64,000 nucleotides of DNA. It comes from an uncultured Alphaproteobacteria bacterium. GTDB taxonomy: Bacteria > Pseudomonadota > Alphaproteobacteria > HIMB59. The translations under genes were made by a program, and so were the position numbers. This document shows positions 16,152 to 25,607 of this stretch, in pieces (position 1 is the first letter of the stretch; the number at the start of each line of letters is the position of its first letter). The notes below the pieces were generated by a model, which was given only the letters and a program-made list of their open reading frames with translations, made no database searches and was not told the DNA's origin. The stretch is from the NCBI GenBank assembly GCA_902599045.1, contig CACKEA010000001.1, positions 124,001-188,000 of the forward strand. Direction: 5' to 3'.

Positions 16152-18212
16152 AATTGTTCTTTTGCCAGTATGATTGGGTTCGGAGACAATCCCTCGTTGT
16201 TCTAAAGCTTCCATTATCCTAGCTGCCTTATTATAGCCAATTTGAAAATTTCTTTGAAGAAAACTTGTTGAAGCTTTATTTGTGGATTTAATCAGATCAA
16301 TTGATTTGCTAATGAGAACCTCATCCTCTTCACTAAGATTTTCAAAATTTTCACTATCATTTGCGATGACTTGAGTTAATTCTTCTAAATATTCTACTTT
16401 TTGGTTTTGTTTAATTTCTTTAATGAGTTTGTTAACCTCATTATCAGAGATAAATGCCGATTGATATCTGATGATATTCCCCCCATTCTTTGTCATTAAC
16501 ATATCTCCATTACCTAATAATTGTTCGGCGCCAATTTCTCCTAAAATTGTTCGACTGTCGTATTTACTGGCTACTTGAAAACTGATCCTAGAGGGAAAGT
16601 TTGCTTTTATGCTACCTGTAATAATATCTACGCTAGGTCTTTGAGTAGCCATCACAAGATGAATGCCGCATGCACGAGCCATTTGCGCTAATCTTTGGAC
16701 ATAGTGTTCTACTTCTTTACCTGCAGTCATCATGAGATCTGCCATTTCATCTATAAAAACAATTATATAAGGTAATTTTTCATTGGCTTGTTGATTATAC
16801 CCCTCAAGATTTCTTGTCCCTTCCTCATTCATCATTGAATATCGTCTTTCCATTTCTTTACAAACCCACTTGAGTGTAATAATGGCTTTTTTCGGCTCAG
16901 TTACTACAGGCGCAAGTAAGTGGGCAATATCATTATAGACGCTTAGCTCAAGCATTTTTGGGTCAATAAGAATTAGCTTTAACCTATCAGGAGAAAATTT
17001 ATAAAGAAGACTGGCCAAGAGGGTATTTATAAAGACAGATTTTCCAGATCCAGTCGTTCCAGCGACAAGTAAATGTGGTGTTTTGCTTAAATCTATTACT
17101 TCAATATTGCCTGATATATCTTTGCCCACGCATAAAGGTATTTTATGAGAGGTGCTTTTAAAACTTTCACTGCTGAGAAGTTCTTTTATTGTCACGCTCT
17201 CTCTTTTATCATTAGGTACTTCAACACCAAGATATTGACTTCCAAAAATTTGAGATATTCGAACAGCGCCAACACCCATACTTCTTGATATATCACCTGC
17301 AAGATTTATGATTGTATTTATCTTTATGCCTGCTGCAGGCAATATCTCAAATAATGTTACCACAGGTCCATGCTTTACGTTAACAACTTGAATATCAATA
17401 TTAAAGTCTTCAAATACCTTTTCTAGTAGATCTGAATATTTTTTTAAATTTTCTTTATCATTTTTATTATTAAATGACGAATGATTTGTTTCTAATATTT
17501 CAAGAGATGGTGATAGGTAATTATCCTTAGCATTTGATTCATTTTCGTATTTTCCTTTATGTAAGTTATCAATTTCTTGATCATTAACATTTATAGCATT
17601 ATTAATTATAGGGTCTTTTTTCATTTGAGTTTTTCTAAATTTACTTTCGTTATCATTTCTTAATAAGTTATTAAAATTAATTTTAGGAATTTTAAATAAG
17701 TAAATAATATTTTGGGAAAATAAAAATATTAATAACCCAGCGATAGAGAGTAAATAATGAATATAATAAAAGTTATGAAGATTGTAAATGGCATCAGCAA
17801 AAAATCCCCAAGTATTAATTGAGTCGATAAATACGATTTGAAAATTCAAATATAAAAATAACTGCGGTAACAAAACAAGACTTATGAAAAATAATAAAAG
17901 TCTGATAAAAATATATTTAGGTTTTTTGTCAATAAAAACTAGTATCGAATAAATAAAAAAAAATAAAACTACCAGATATCCTAGAATTCCAAATGTATAA
18001 AAAAGAAAACTTGCAAAATAAGACCCGATATCTCCAAAAAAATTATTTGATTCATAGCTCGTGCTTGTCAAAAATGAATTATCATTTATGTCAAATGTGA
18101 ATAATGCAATTACTGAAAAAATAGAAACTAATAGTAGCAATATTGCGTATGTGATCCTATAAACTGATGAAAGTTTTTCTTTTAAAATTTCTGGAATATA
18201 GTTACTTTTCAT
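16143..18212 (-). CDS. ftsK: DNA translocase FtsK
   Basis: A division-septum DNA pump that moves chromosome ends and activates dimer resolution. The 689 residues contain four or five N-terminal membrane helices (about 20-190), a short linker, an alpha/beta RecA-type motor with Walker A GTTGSGKS (about 384-391) and Walker B IVFIDEMADLM, and a C-terminal winged-helix gamma domain ending in the conserved RGIV region. It is shorter than E. coli FtsK because the linker is small. It is convergent with the winged-helix gene and divergent from the UbiH-like gene. Confidence 0.96.
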   Translation of the reverse strand: MKSNYIPEILKEKLSSVYRITYAILLLLVSIFSVIALFTFDINDNSFLTSTSYESNNFFGDIGSYFASFLFYTFGILGYLVVLFFFIYSILVFIDKKPKYIFIRLLLFFISLVLLPQLFLYLNFQIVFIDSINTWGFFADAIYNLHNFYYIHYLLSIAGLLIFLFSQNIIYLFKIPKINFNNLLRNDNESKFRKTQMKKDPIINNAINVNDQEIDNLHKGKYENESNAKDNYLSPSLEILETNHSSFNNKNDKENLKKYSDLLEKVFEDFNIDIQVVNVKHGPVVTLFEILPAAGIKINTIINLAGDISRSMGVGAVRISQIFGSQYLGVEVPNDKRESVTIKELLSSESFKSTSHKIPLCVGKDISGNIEVIDLSKTPHLLVAGTTGSGKSVFINTLLASLLYKFSPDRLKLILIDPKMLELSVYNDIAHLLAPVVTEPKKAIITLKWVCKEMERRYSMMNEEGTRNLEGYNQQANEKLPYIIVFIDEMADLMMTAGKEVEHYVQRLAQMARACGIHLVMATQRPSVDIITGSIKANFPSRISFQVASKYDSRTILGEIGAEQLLGNGDMLMTKNGGNIIRYQSAFISDNEVNKLIKEIKQNQKVEYLEELTQVIANDSENFENLSEEDEVLISKSIDLIKSTNKASTSFLQRNFQIGYNKAARIMEALEQRGIVSEPNHTGKRTILD

Positions 18213-18238
18213 TAATTTAGATAAATATATGCGTCTTC

Positions 18239-19360
18239 ATGAAAAATAAAATATTTAAATATGATTTTTTGGTTGTAGGAGGAGGGCTTATTGGTTCACT
18301 TGCTGCTCTATCATTATACCATAAGAAGTTAAAAGTTTTAGTCATTGATAATAAAACGAATGTCCCAACCGATCAGAGAACTTTAGCAGTTAACCCAAAC
18401 TCAAGGGATTTTTTAGATAATCTTGGGGTTTGGAGGAGTATTCGAACTCAGCCAAAATCAATCAAGAAAATTATCATAAAAGACTATATTAATTCTTCAC
18501 CACTAGTCTTTACAAATAACAATGATGCTATGGGCAATATAATTTACAATGTTGATATGCTTAAAACAGTAAGGCAAAGATTAAAACAATTAAAGATTTT
18601 AAAAACAAATATTAATATCAACTTAGATAAATTAATTCCCAACAAAATTTTAAATATTAGTAATAAAAATTACTCTTTCAAAAAAATTGTCATAAGCGTT
18701 GGAAAAAATATTACATCAGATTTAACCCAAAAGAGTATTATTATAGACAAAGGGGATTATTCATATGTTGGTTTTTTTAAACACAAAAAAGTACATAACA
18801 GTATTGCGTATGAAATCTTTAAGAAGGAAGGACCTTTAGCAATTTTACCAGCACCATCTCCAGATAACAATAAATCTACATTTATTTATTCAACAAATGA
18901 AACAACAACATACTCTAAAATACAATCTATAATAAAAAAAAATTTTTCTTCATCTCATGGTCAAATATCTTTTGATAAAAAAATACAAAGATTTCCAATC
19001 ACACCACATTTAACAAAATACAATAAAAACTTTATCTACATTGGGGACAGTCTTAAGTCTGTCCATCCCGTTGCGGGACAAGGGTGGAACCTAGGCATCA
19101 AAGATATTCAAACTTTAAACAAAGTGTTAGATCAATACCCATTAGACAGTAAAAGTTTTAATTCTATATTTTATTCCAGAAGAATGATGGAAACATCTTT
19201 ATATTTTGGCTTTACTTCTTTAATAAATTTTTTGTATGAAAACCAAAATACTTTCAACGAAAACTTAATTAAACTAGGTTATCAGGGCCTGCAAAACTTT
19301 AGTTTTATAAGAGATTTATTTATTAAACAAGCAATGGGCCGATTTAATTTAGTTGGTTAG
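18239..19360 (+). CDS. UbiH/UbiF/VisC-family FAD-dependent hydroxylase
   Basis: A flavin monooxygenase, most likely one of the ring hydroxylases of ubiquinone biosynthesis. The 373 residues show the N-terminal FAD-binding VVGGGLIGSL (about 11-20) and the family signature GDSLKSVHPVAGQGWNLG around 266-285, where the usual GDAAH is replaced by GDSLKS while HPxAGQGxNLG is intact. Which ring position it hydroxylates cannot be read from sequence. Its last 17 bases overlap the convergent LON-domain gene. Confidence 0.85.
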   Translation: MKNKIFKYDFLVVGGGLIGSLAALSLYHKKLKVLVIDNKTNVPTDQRTLAVNPNSRDFLDNLGVWRSIRTQPKSIKKIIIKDYINSSPLVFTNNNDAMGNIIYNVDMLKTVRQRLKQLKILKTNININLDKLIPNKILNISNKNYSFKKIVISVGKNITSDLTQKSIIIDKGDYSYVGFFKHKKVHNSIAYEIFKKEGPLAILPAPSPDNNKSTFIYSTNETTTYSKIQSIIKKNFSSSHGQISFDKKIQRFPITPHLTKYNKNFIYIGDSLKSVHPVAGQGWNLGIKDIQTLNKVLDQYPLDSKSFNSIFYSRRMMETSLYFGFTSLINFLYENQNTFNENLIKLGYQGLQNFSFIRDLFIKQAMGRFNLVG

Positions 19361-20003
19361 ACCCTTTATTGCTGACAATCTGAAAGGTATTCAAATCGAG
19401 GATCGAATTTATAGTATTAATCCTTGAAGAAATATTAGGTGACTCTAAAATTGCCTGTTTATCAATTTTGTTAAAAGGGGCCAACATAGCCAAAGTTGAT
19501 AAAAGCTGCAAATTTGATGTTTCAGAAAGTACATCTTTATCTATATCTAACTTCTTCATTTTAAAGAAATTGGTGTATTTCTGTATCAGAGTCGAACGAT
19601 CAACATTCGGCTCCATATCATTAAGATCGTCGAGATAATCAGTACAATCTATCTTAGCCTGATAGTATCCCCGAGCATTAAGATTTCTTTCATGAAGAAC
19701 AAATCGGCAAACACCTTCAAGGTTCAGAACAAGCCTATAGTCAGGAGTTTCTATGTATGAAGTAATTTTCCCAATACACCCCATTTGAAATAACTCATTA
19801 TTGTTATTTTTAGGTTGAATAATACCAATCATTCGATGAGTTTTCAAACTATCCAAGGTCATTTTGATATATCTTTCCTCAAATATATTTAGAGGAAGTT
19901 TACCAAAGGGTAGAAGTAGAACGTTATCGAGGGGGAAAATTGGAACTGAATTTGGTAAAGTTTCAGGACTAACTTCAAAGAGCTTTTTAATGTTATCTTC
20001 CAT
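19344..20003 (-). CDS. LON N-terminal (substrate-binding) domain protein
   Basis: A 219-residue protein consisting of the Lon N-terminal domain only: PIFPLDNVLLLPFGKLPLNIFE near the N-terminus, then GCIGKI and the YRLVLNLEGVCRF strand. No ATPase or protease domain follows, so it is not Lon protease. In alphaproteobacteria this gene commonly follows a thioredoxin-TPR gene, as here (the two share one base). The family's role is unknown, possibly peptide or ligand recognition. Confidence 0.88.
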   Translation of the reverse strand: MEDNIKKLFEVSPETLPNSVPIFPLDNVLLLPFGKLPLNIFEERYIKMTLDSLKTHRMIGIIQPKNNNNELFQMGCIGKITSYIETPDYRLVLNLEGVCRFVLHERNLNARGYYQAKIDCTDYLDDLNDMEPNVDRSTLIQKYTNFFKMKKLDIDKDVLSETSNLQLLSTLAMLAPFNKIDKQAILESPNISSRINTINSILDLNTFQIVSNKGSNQLN

Positions 20004-20872
20004 TATTTAAACATCATACTTGATAATTTCTTTCGAGCTTCAATAACATTTGGATCATTAAGCCCTAATAAGTCAAAAAACTCTAGAAGCTTTTTTTTAG
20101 CTGCGCTCTCGTTCCAATTAGGATCTTGCTCGAAAATTTTAAGGAGCTCATCAAACCCTTTTTTAATATCATTAGCAGATAAATAAGTTTCTGCTAATTT
20201 ATACCTTAAATCTTTATCTTGGGGTTTGGCTATAACCTCATTAATCAAGTTCTCATTCAAAAAATGATCATTTTTTACATTAGAACTATCAAGAAGTTTT
20301 CTTATTTTAGATATTTCTTCATTTTCTGTTATGCTATCATCAAAAGACTCAAACATTTCTTTAGCATCATCAAAACGTTTAAGCTGAATTAAGCACCTCA
20401 ATAAACCGGCAATTATTTTCGGATTAGCTGAGTCCATACCTATAAGTTGCTCATAAAGGGACATAGACTCCTCAAATTTTTGATCCTTGTACGACTGTTC
20501 CGCATCCGCTACTAGTTTAGGAATTTCATTTCCAGGTGTTGCATCAATCATTTTATCAACCATTATTTCAATTTTACTCTCTGGCTGAGCGCCTTGAAAA
20601 GCATCTATCGGTTTACCATCAACAAATCCATAAACAGTAGGTATAGATTGAATATTTAATTGCGAAGCTATTTCTTGGTTCTCATCTACATTGATTTTGG
20701 CGAGGATTATTTTGCCGTTTTTATTATTTACTACTTTTTCTAATGCAGGAGTTAGCTGCTTACAAGGGCCACACCAAGGTGCCCAAAAATCAACAATAAC
20801 AGGAGTCGTTTTTGATACTTCAACAACTTCTTGGATAAATTGGTCTTGGTTAATATCTTTGATATTACTCAT
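20003..20872 (-). CDS. Thioredoxin-TPR co-chaperone (CnoX/YbbN family)
   Basis: The 289-residue cytoplasmic protein has a thioredoxin domain with the full active site WCGPC (33-37) followed by helical TPR-like repeats (about 115-289). CnoX proteins protect clients from oxidative aggregation and hand them to GroEL or DnaK. Both redox cysteines are retained, unlike E. coli CnoX, so disulfide reductase activity is plausible. It heads a two-gene unit with the LON-domain gene and is divergent from the sulfotransferase at 20925. Confidence 0.88.
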   Translation of the reverse strand: MSNIKDINQDQFIQEVVEVSKTTPVIVDFWAPWCGPCKQLTPALEKVVNNKNGKIILAKINVDENQEIASQLNIQSIPTVYGFVDGKPIDAFQGAQPESKIEIMVDKMIDATPGNEIPKLVADAEQSYKDQKFEESMSLYEQLIGMDSANPKIIAGLLRCLIQLKRFDDAKEMFESFDDSITENEEISKIRKLLDSSNVKNDHFLNENLINEVIAKPQDKDLRYKLAETYLSANDIKKGFDELLKIFEQDPNWNESAAKKKLLEFFDLLGLNDPNVIEARKKLSSMMFK

Positions 20873-20924
20873 ATGAAATAAATAGTGTTAAATTAAAGAT
20901 TATCAACCCTACAAAAACAAAACT

Positions 20925-21785
20925 ATGAAAAATATTAATTGGATTGTCTCCTATCCTAAAAGTGGGAATACCATGGTGCGATTATTTTTATGTGCATACT
21001 TATTCACTAAAAAAGGAATTATTAATGATTTGAAGATATCTAAGGCAATAAAAAAATTTAATTCTGGGGATGTATATAATAAATATAAAAAATTTGATTT
21101 AAATTATTATAACACTAACCCATATGAAATTTCTAAATACTTTATTCCAGTTCAAAAAAATCTTTTCCAAAAATTTAAAGAAAACATCTTTTTCTTCAAA
21201 ACCCATAATACATTTAGTAATCAAAATATGAAAAATTTTACAGATGAAAATATTACTAGATCGGCAATCTATATTATCCGAGATCCACGTTCAGTATTAT
21301 TATCAAAAATTCATCACTTTAATTTTAACTCTCAAAAGGAGTCTTTAAAGTTTATGATTAATGATACTAGATTTTCTCTTGGATCAAAAATTAGTGGATC
21401 ATTCCCTGAAATTATCTCATCATGGGCTAACCACTATCGTTCATGGTATAACTTTATTAATTCTAAAAAAATTGGATTAATAGTTAAATATGAAGATTTA
21501 GTAAAAAATCCAGAGGATGAATTTCGAAAGATTTTAAATTATTTGGCCCCAATAAATAATTTTAGTTTTAACGAAAAAAAATTTCAAAACTCTCTAAGAT
21601 CTATTGATTTTAATAACTTAAAAGAATTAGAAACCAGAAAGGGTTTCGATGAGCGTACTGGAAAAAATGAAATTTTTTTTAGAAAAGGAATTATAGATGA
21701 GTGGAAAACAACATTAAATGGTGATATTTTAGATTTAGTCCAAAATAAGTTTAATACTGAAATGGAAGAATTAAATTATATTTAA
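20925..21785 (+). CDS. Sulfotransferase
   Basis: A 286-residue PAPS-dependent sulfotransferase. The phosphosulfate loop SYPKSGNTMVR is at 9-19, KTHNTF follows (about 87), and the 3'-phosphate motif is YIIRDPRSVLLS; VKYEDLV and RKGIIDEWK, a typical C-terminal block, are also present. No signal peptide or membrane helix is seen, so it is probably cytoplasmic. It is likely one of the enzymes decorating a surface glycan or lipid with sulfate; the acceptor is unknown. tRNA-Gly lies downstream. Confidence 0.9.
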   Translation: MKNINWIVSYPKSGNTMVRLFLCAYLFTKKGIINDLKISKAIKKFNSGDVYNKYKKFDLNYYNTNPYEISKYFIPVQKNLFQKFKENIFFFKTHNTFSNQNMKNFTDENITRSAIYIIRDPRSVLLSKIHHFNFNSQKESLKFMINDTRFSLGSKISGSFPEIISSWANHYRSWYNFINSKKIGLIVKYEDLVKNPEDEFRKILNYLAPINNFSFNEKKFQNSLRSIDFNNLKELETRKGFDERTGKNEIFFRKGIIDEWKTTLNGDILDLVQNKFNTEMEELNYI

Positions 21786-21804
21786 TCTAAATATAGTTGA
21801 ATCT

Positions 21805-21900
21805 GTGTATTGCCTAGAATATGCAAAAATATATAATCCAGAACGCACTAGAAGAGATTACTGGTGGAACTACACTCTACATCTTAGAGAAACATTCTAA
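21805..21900 (+). other. Possible 31-residue ORF or gene remnant before tRNA-Gly
   Basis: A frame open from 21775, with GTG at 21805, encodes a peptide containing NPERTRRDYWWNYTLHLRE and ending at 21900. The composition (tryptophan pair, arginine-rich) is unlike random AT-rich sequence and looks like a protein C-terminus. There is no obvious ribosome-binding site. It may be the tail of a lost gene or a real small protein. Confidence 0.3.
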
Positions 21901-21923
21901 AAAACCAATAATCTCAACACTAA

Positions 21924-21998
21924 GCGGGCGTAGCTCAGGGGTAGAGCGCAACCTTGCCAAGGTTGAAGTCGAGGGTTCGAATCCCTTCGCCCGCTCCA
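21924..21998 (+). tRNA. tRNA-Gly (anticodon GCC)
   Basis: Full cloverleaf: acceptor stem GCGGGCG/CGCCCGC, D arm with GCTC...GAGC, anticodon stem CAACC/GGTTG with loop TTGCCAA (anticodon GCC, reads GGC and GGT), T loop TTCGAAT, discriminator T, and an encoded CCA at 21996-21998. Confidence 0.97.
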
Positions 21999-22014
21999 AG
22001 AAAATTGAACAATT

Positions 22015-22629
22015 TCATTTTAATAAATCTATTAATAAAATTATTGATAATATTATAAATAAACAACCAACAATTTTCTGTATCAAGTAAGACTTATTTT
22101 TTACTAATTCCAATATATTTTTAGAAGTTACTAAATTAACCAATAGTATATACCACAAAGCATCTACAGTACTTGCAATTAATACTAATGATAAATTAAA
22201 CAAAACATCATTATTTAATGACATAAATTGAGAGTATATTGCTAAAAACCATATAAGTATTTTTGGATTTAGAATTGAAATGCCTAGTCCTTGAAAAAAT
22301 GATTGAATCCCATCTTTGACACTTCTTTCATTAAATTTAACTTGATTTTTTTTTACTAAAGCTTGAATACCAAGGAAGAATAGAAATATTATTGATAGGG
22401 TTTTTAAAATAATAAATAAATAAAAATTTGCTTTGATTATTAAACCAATACCTATTACAGCAAATAAAGCATATACTCCAATACCGAACCCATGACCTAA
22501 AGCGCTTAAAATTCCATTAAATTTATTTTTGAAAATAGAATTGTTTATCACAACCATCATACTAGGCCCAGGAGACATGGCTCCCAACAAACATACAAAT
22601 GTAATTTGTATAAATAATAAAAAAGTCAT
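22015..22629 (-). CDS. LysE/RhtB-family amino acid exporter
   Basis: A 204-residue membrane protein with about six hydrophobic helices. The N-terminal MSPGPSMMVVINNS matches the LysE/RhtB signature (GPxxxxV near the first helix). Members export lysine, homoserine, threonine or leucine analogues; the substrate here is not predictable. It is the last gene of the long minus-strand run that begins with tsaD, 9 bases after the HAD gene. Confidence 0.88.
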   Translation of the reverse strand: MTFLLFIQITFVCLLGAMSPGPSMMVVINNSIFKNKFNGILSALGHGFGIGVYALFAVIGIGLIIKANFYLFIILKTLSIIFLFFLGIQALVKKNQVKFNERSVKDGIQSFFQGLGISILNPKILIWFLAIYSQFMSLNNDVLFNLSLVLIASTVDALWYILLVNLVTSKNILELVKNKSYLIQKIVGCLFIILSIILLIDLLK

Positions 22630-22638
22630 TATTTATTT

Positions 22639-23190
22639 TTAAAAATTTTCTTCTATTTCGAATTTATCAAGTTTTGAGGAGTTGATAATTTCTCTTAAAT
22701 CTTCAGAAACATTTGTAAATATAATTCTTTTAGTATATTTCCATATTGGCAAATCCTGTTTACTATTTCCTAAATAATCAAATTCTAAAATTTTAAGTTT
22801 ATTATTAATAAATTTAACTTTATTTTCACCGACCATATTAAAATCGATATTCGTACCAAATGACTCAAAAAAAATTCTTAAATGTTTATCAATTTGATCC
22901 ACAAGCAATTGATGACTTCCAGAAATTAGGTAAACAACTCGATGACGTTTTTTAACATCTTTTATATAGTCTAAGGCAGCATTATTAAAATTTAATTTTT
23001 CAATAGGAACAATATAATTTTTAGAAATTTTTTCTTTTAAATACGATTTTCCCTTAAACAAAAATACAATTATATAAAAAATAAGCATCAAAGGATTAGT
23101 TTTGAGACTATTTACAAATGCCAAATCCGATAAATCCTCCTTTATCAAGGTCCCATCTAGATCAACAAATAATATCCTGTTTTCATTCAT
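22639..23190 (-). CDS. HAD-family phosphatase domain protein
   Basis: A 183-residue protein with an intact HAD motif I (FVDLDGTL, 9-16), motif II serine in YLISGSHQ and motif IV region FDYLGNSKQDLPIW. The whole resembles the HAD half of the HAD-UbiA prenyltransferase fusions found in many proteobacteria, but no prenyltransferase follows, so this is a standalone version. The substrate is unknown. Its start overlaps the preceding small gene by 8 bases. Confidence 0.8.
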   Translation of the reverse strand: MNENRILFVDLDGTLIKEDLSDLAFVNSLKTNPLMLIFYIIVFLFKGKSYLKEKISKNYIVPIEKLNFNNAALDYIKDVKKRHRVVYLISGSHQLLVDQIDKHLRIFFESFGTNIDFNMVGENKVKFINNKLKILEFDYLGNSKQDLPIWKYTKRIIFTNVSEDLREIINSSKLDKFEIEENF

Positions 23191-23491
23191 TTTTCTTGAA
23201 GAACGATACTGTAATCTTAATTATATCTTTTGATACTTGTTCTTTAATGGAACCAATACAAATAGATTTTATTTTGAGAGCCTTTTGAAAAATTTCTTCA
23301 TAAATTAATGCTTTTTGATTCATTATTTCTTTTTCCTTAAACTTTTTTCTGCCTCTTTTTTCTTCGGGAAACTTCTTAAAAAAGGACCCAATAATATCAA
23401 TATTATATTTCTTTATAAAAACGACATTCTGATACCTTTTTAAGGGTATATAGTTATCCCTTGGTGGCTTATTTTTATATATATCAATCAA
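23183..23491 (-). CDS. Hypothetical protein
   Basis: A 102-residue basic protein that I do not recognise. It is lysine-rich, especially in the middle (FKKFPEEKRGRKKFKEKE), has no membrane helix or signal peptide, and has alternating helix-forming segments. It overlaps purH by 4 bases and the HAD gene by 8 bases within the tsaD-to-LysE run, so the coupled position makes it likely to be a real gene. Confidence 0.55.
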   Translation of the reverse strand: MIDIYKNKPPRDNYIPLKRYQNVVFIKKYNIDIIGSFFKKFPEEKRGRKKFKEKEIMNQKALIYEEIFQKALKIKSICIGSIKEQVSKDIIKITVSFFKKNE

Positions 23492-24951
23492 TGTTTAAAG
23501 TGACGTTCACTTAACTTAAAAAAATTTAACTTATGTTTTTTGATATGTCTTCGAATATCTGGGTCATTCCTGGACCCCATTGGGGCATATGTTTCAATTT
23601 TAATTTTTTGCTTCTTTATAATTGATAATGAGTCCACAAAAGGAAAAAATGCATCTGAAAATAAGTATGCTTTTTTTAATTTTCTAAACTTATGCCTTAA
23701 GTTAAATTTGTATAAACAATTTTGAAGGGCATCGACTCGTGATGTCTGTCCTCCAGATTGAGAGATTAAGCTATTTTCATCAAATAGAGCTATTGTATTT
23801 GATTTAATATTTTTTAGGATGTTTACAAAAAAATTTATTTTTTCAACACTCAATTTATTTTCACCATTAATATTTTCAACAGATGTTTTTTTATTATTAG
23901 TATCTTGAATTAATGTTCCTCCAAAAAATGATCTCTCCTCAAGTTTCTGATTAATTTTTTTTACTTTTATTACTCTTAAATTTTTCTTTTTTTTAAGAAT
24001 ATCTAATGCCTCTTTTTCATAACTAGGTGCAGAAATTACTTCATAAAAGTTTTTTAATAAAAGTCTTGCCGTCTTTTTGTTAATCTTTTTGTTAAATGAA
24101 ACTATACCACCAAAAGCACTTAATGGATCTCCAGCTAAAGCTTTGTTATAACACTGGGTTTGTATTTTTCCAATAGCTGCACCACAAGGTGTATTATGTT
24201 TTATAATGGCACAAATATTATTTTTTGTTTTTACCCCATAAGCTATTCTTATAGCAGCGTCTACGTCTAATAAATTATTATAACTCAGTTTTTTATCACC
24301 ACTTAGCTGAGTAAATCTATCATTATTCACAAGAGCTTTTGCATTTTGATGGGGGTTTTCCCCATACCTTAATTCATACTCATCTTTTGTATTTCCATCA
24401 AACCAATTGAATATTGCTTCATCATAATTAGCTACTTGTTGTATCGCTTTTTTGGCGAATATTTTTCTTTGAGTTTGTTTTAATGGAAATGCTTTTATAA
24501 AATTTTTGTAATCACTCGGGTTCGTGATTGGTATTGTGTGATTATAGTTTTTAACAGCGGCTCTTATTAAACTATGTCCACCGATATCTATCATTTCTAT
24601 TATTTTTGATTTATCTTTAGTTCTTTTAACCGTTTCCTCAAAGGGATAAAGATTTATAACAAGTATGTCAAAAATCACTATTCCCCGTCTTTTTTGTTCT
24701 TTTAGGTGATTTCTACTATTTGTCCCTAAGAGCCCACCAAATATTTTAGGATGTAGTGTTTTTACTCTGCCGTCTAAAATTTCTTTTTGCTTTGTATACT
24801 TTGAAATTTCTATATGAGGAATATTGATACCTTTTAAGTATTGAGAAGTTCCTCCTGTGGAGTAAATAGTAAATTTTTTCTTGATAAGAAAGTTTGCAAT
24901 TAAATCTAAATTAGTTTTATCAAAAACTGATATAATTGCATTTTTCCCCAT
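23488..24951 (-). CDS. purH: Bifunctional AICAR formyltransferase / IMP cyclohydrolase
   Basis: PurH does the last two steps of purine synthesis, AICAR to FAICAR to IMP. The 487 residues contain the N-terminal cyclohydrolase domain (STGGTSQYL, DGRVKTLHPKI, IGGHSLIRAA) and the formyltransferase domain with the catalytic lysine-histidine in IKHNTPCGAA, plus a C-terminal S-GGQTSRVDA and D-FFPF-D block. It is slightly shorter than usual (510-530). It overlaps rpe by 1 base and the small gene downstream by 4. Confidence 0.96.
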   Translation of the reverse strand: MGKNAIISVFDKTNLDLIANFLIKKKFTIYSTGGTSQYLKGINIPHIEISKYTKQKEILDGRVKTLHPKIFGGLLGTNSRNHLKEQKRRGIVIFDILVINLYPFEETVKRTKDKSKIIEMIDIGGHSLIRAAVKNYNHTIPITNPSDYKNFIKAFPLKQTQRKIFAKKAIQQVANYDEAIFNWFDGNTKDEYELRYGENPHQNAKALVNNDRFTQLSGDKKLSYNNLLDVDAAIRIAYGVKTKNNICAIIKHNTPCGAAIGKIQTQCYNKALAGDPLSAFGGIVSFNKKINKKTARLLLKNFYEVISAPSYEKEALDILKKKKNLRVIKVKKINQKLEERSFFGGTLIQDTNNKKTSVENINGENKLSVEKINFFVNILKNIKSNTIALFDENSLISQSGGQTSRVDALQNCLYKFNLRHKFRKLKKAYLFSDAFFPFVDSLSIIKKQKIKIETYAPMGSRNDPDIRRHIKKHKLNFFKLSERHFKH

Positions 24952-25607
24952 CAGTTAAAATTATCAGACAATTTGTTTGTTGCAGTTATTAAGTCACCTT
25001 GATTAAATAAAAATGATCCAGCAACAAGGATATCTGCGCCAGCATCAACACATATCTTACCTGTCTCATAATTAATACCCCCATCTATTTCAATGTTAAC
25101 ATTTAAATCATTTTCTTTTACATAATCTGAGATATATTTTATTTTATCAACTTGGTCATTCATGAACTCTTGACCCCCAAATCCAGGCTCAACTGTCATT
25201 ATAATGATTTGATCAACAAAATTAAGATAAGGTTTAATTTGTGTCCAAGGTGTTTTTGGTTTAATCGCTAAACCACACTTTATTCCACCTTTTTTTATTT
25301 TTGTAATAATTTTTTTTAAATCTTCATTAATTTCACAATGGAATGTAATTACATCAGAACCAGCATTTATATATTCATCTAAAAACTTTTCGACTCTATT
25401 TATCATTAAATGTACATCAAAAATTTTATCGGAAAAATTTCTTAATTCAGAGATAAACTTAGGACCGAAAGTTAAATTAGGTACAAAGTCACCATCCATA
25501 ACATCAAAATGAATATATTCTGCTTTTGACTTATTAATATCAGAAATAATTTTTTCCATATTTGAAAATGTTCCACCTATAATTGATGGAGAAATTTTTA
25601 CGCTCAT
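24951..25607 (-). CDS. rpe: Ribulose-phosphate 3-epimerase
   Basis: Interconverts ribulose-5-phosphate and xylulose-5-phosphate in the pentose phosphate pathway. The 218-residue TIM barrel shows the metal-site motifs HFDVMDGDFVPN (about 33-44), DVHLMI, MTVEPGFGGQ and the phosphate loop EIDGGIN, with ADILVAGSFLF near the C-terminus. It shares single-base overlaps with rsmB upstream and purH downstream, so the three are translated as one unit. Confidence 0.97.
   Translation of the reverse strand: MSVKISPSIIGGTFSNMEKIISDINKSKAEYIHFDVMDGDFVPNLTFGPKFISELRNFSDKIFDVHLMINRVEKFLDEYINAGSDVITFHCEINEDLKKIITKIKKGGIKCGLAIKPKTPWTQIKPYLNFVDQIIIMTVEPGFGGQEFMNDQVDKIKYISDYVKENDLNVNIEIDGGINYETGKICVDAGADILVAGSFLFNQGDLITATNKLSDNFN

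Noticed and set aside
21821-22090. Open frame crossing tRNA-Gly
   Set aside because: The frame runs straight through a perfect tRNA gene; a real protein there is very unlikely.
22639-23190. HAD-UbiA prenyltransferase fusion
   Set aside because: Only the HAD half is present; the next gene is a LysE-type exporter, so no fusion or split prenyltransferase exists here.
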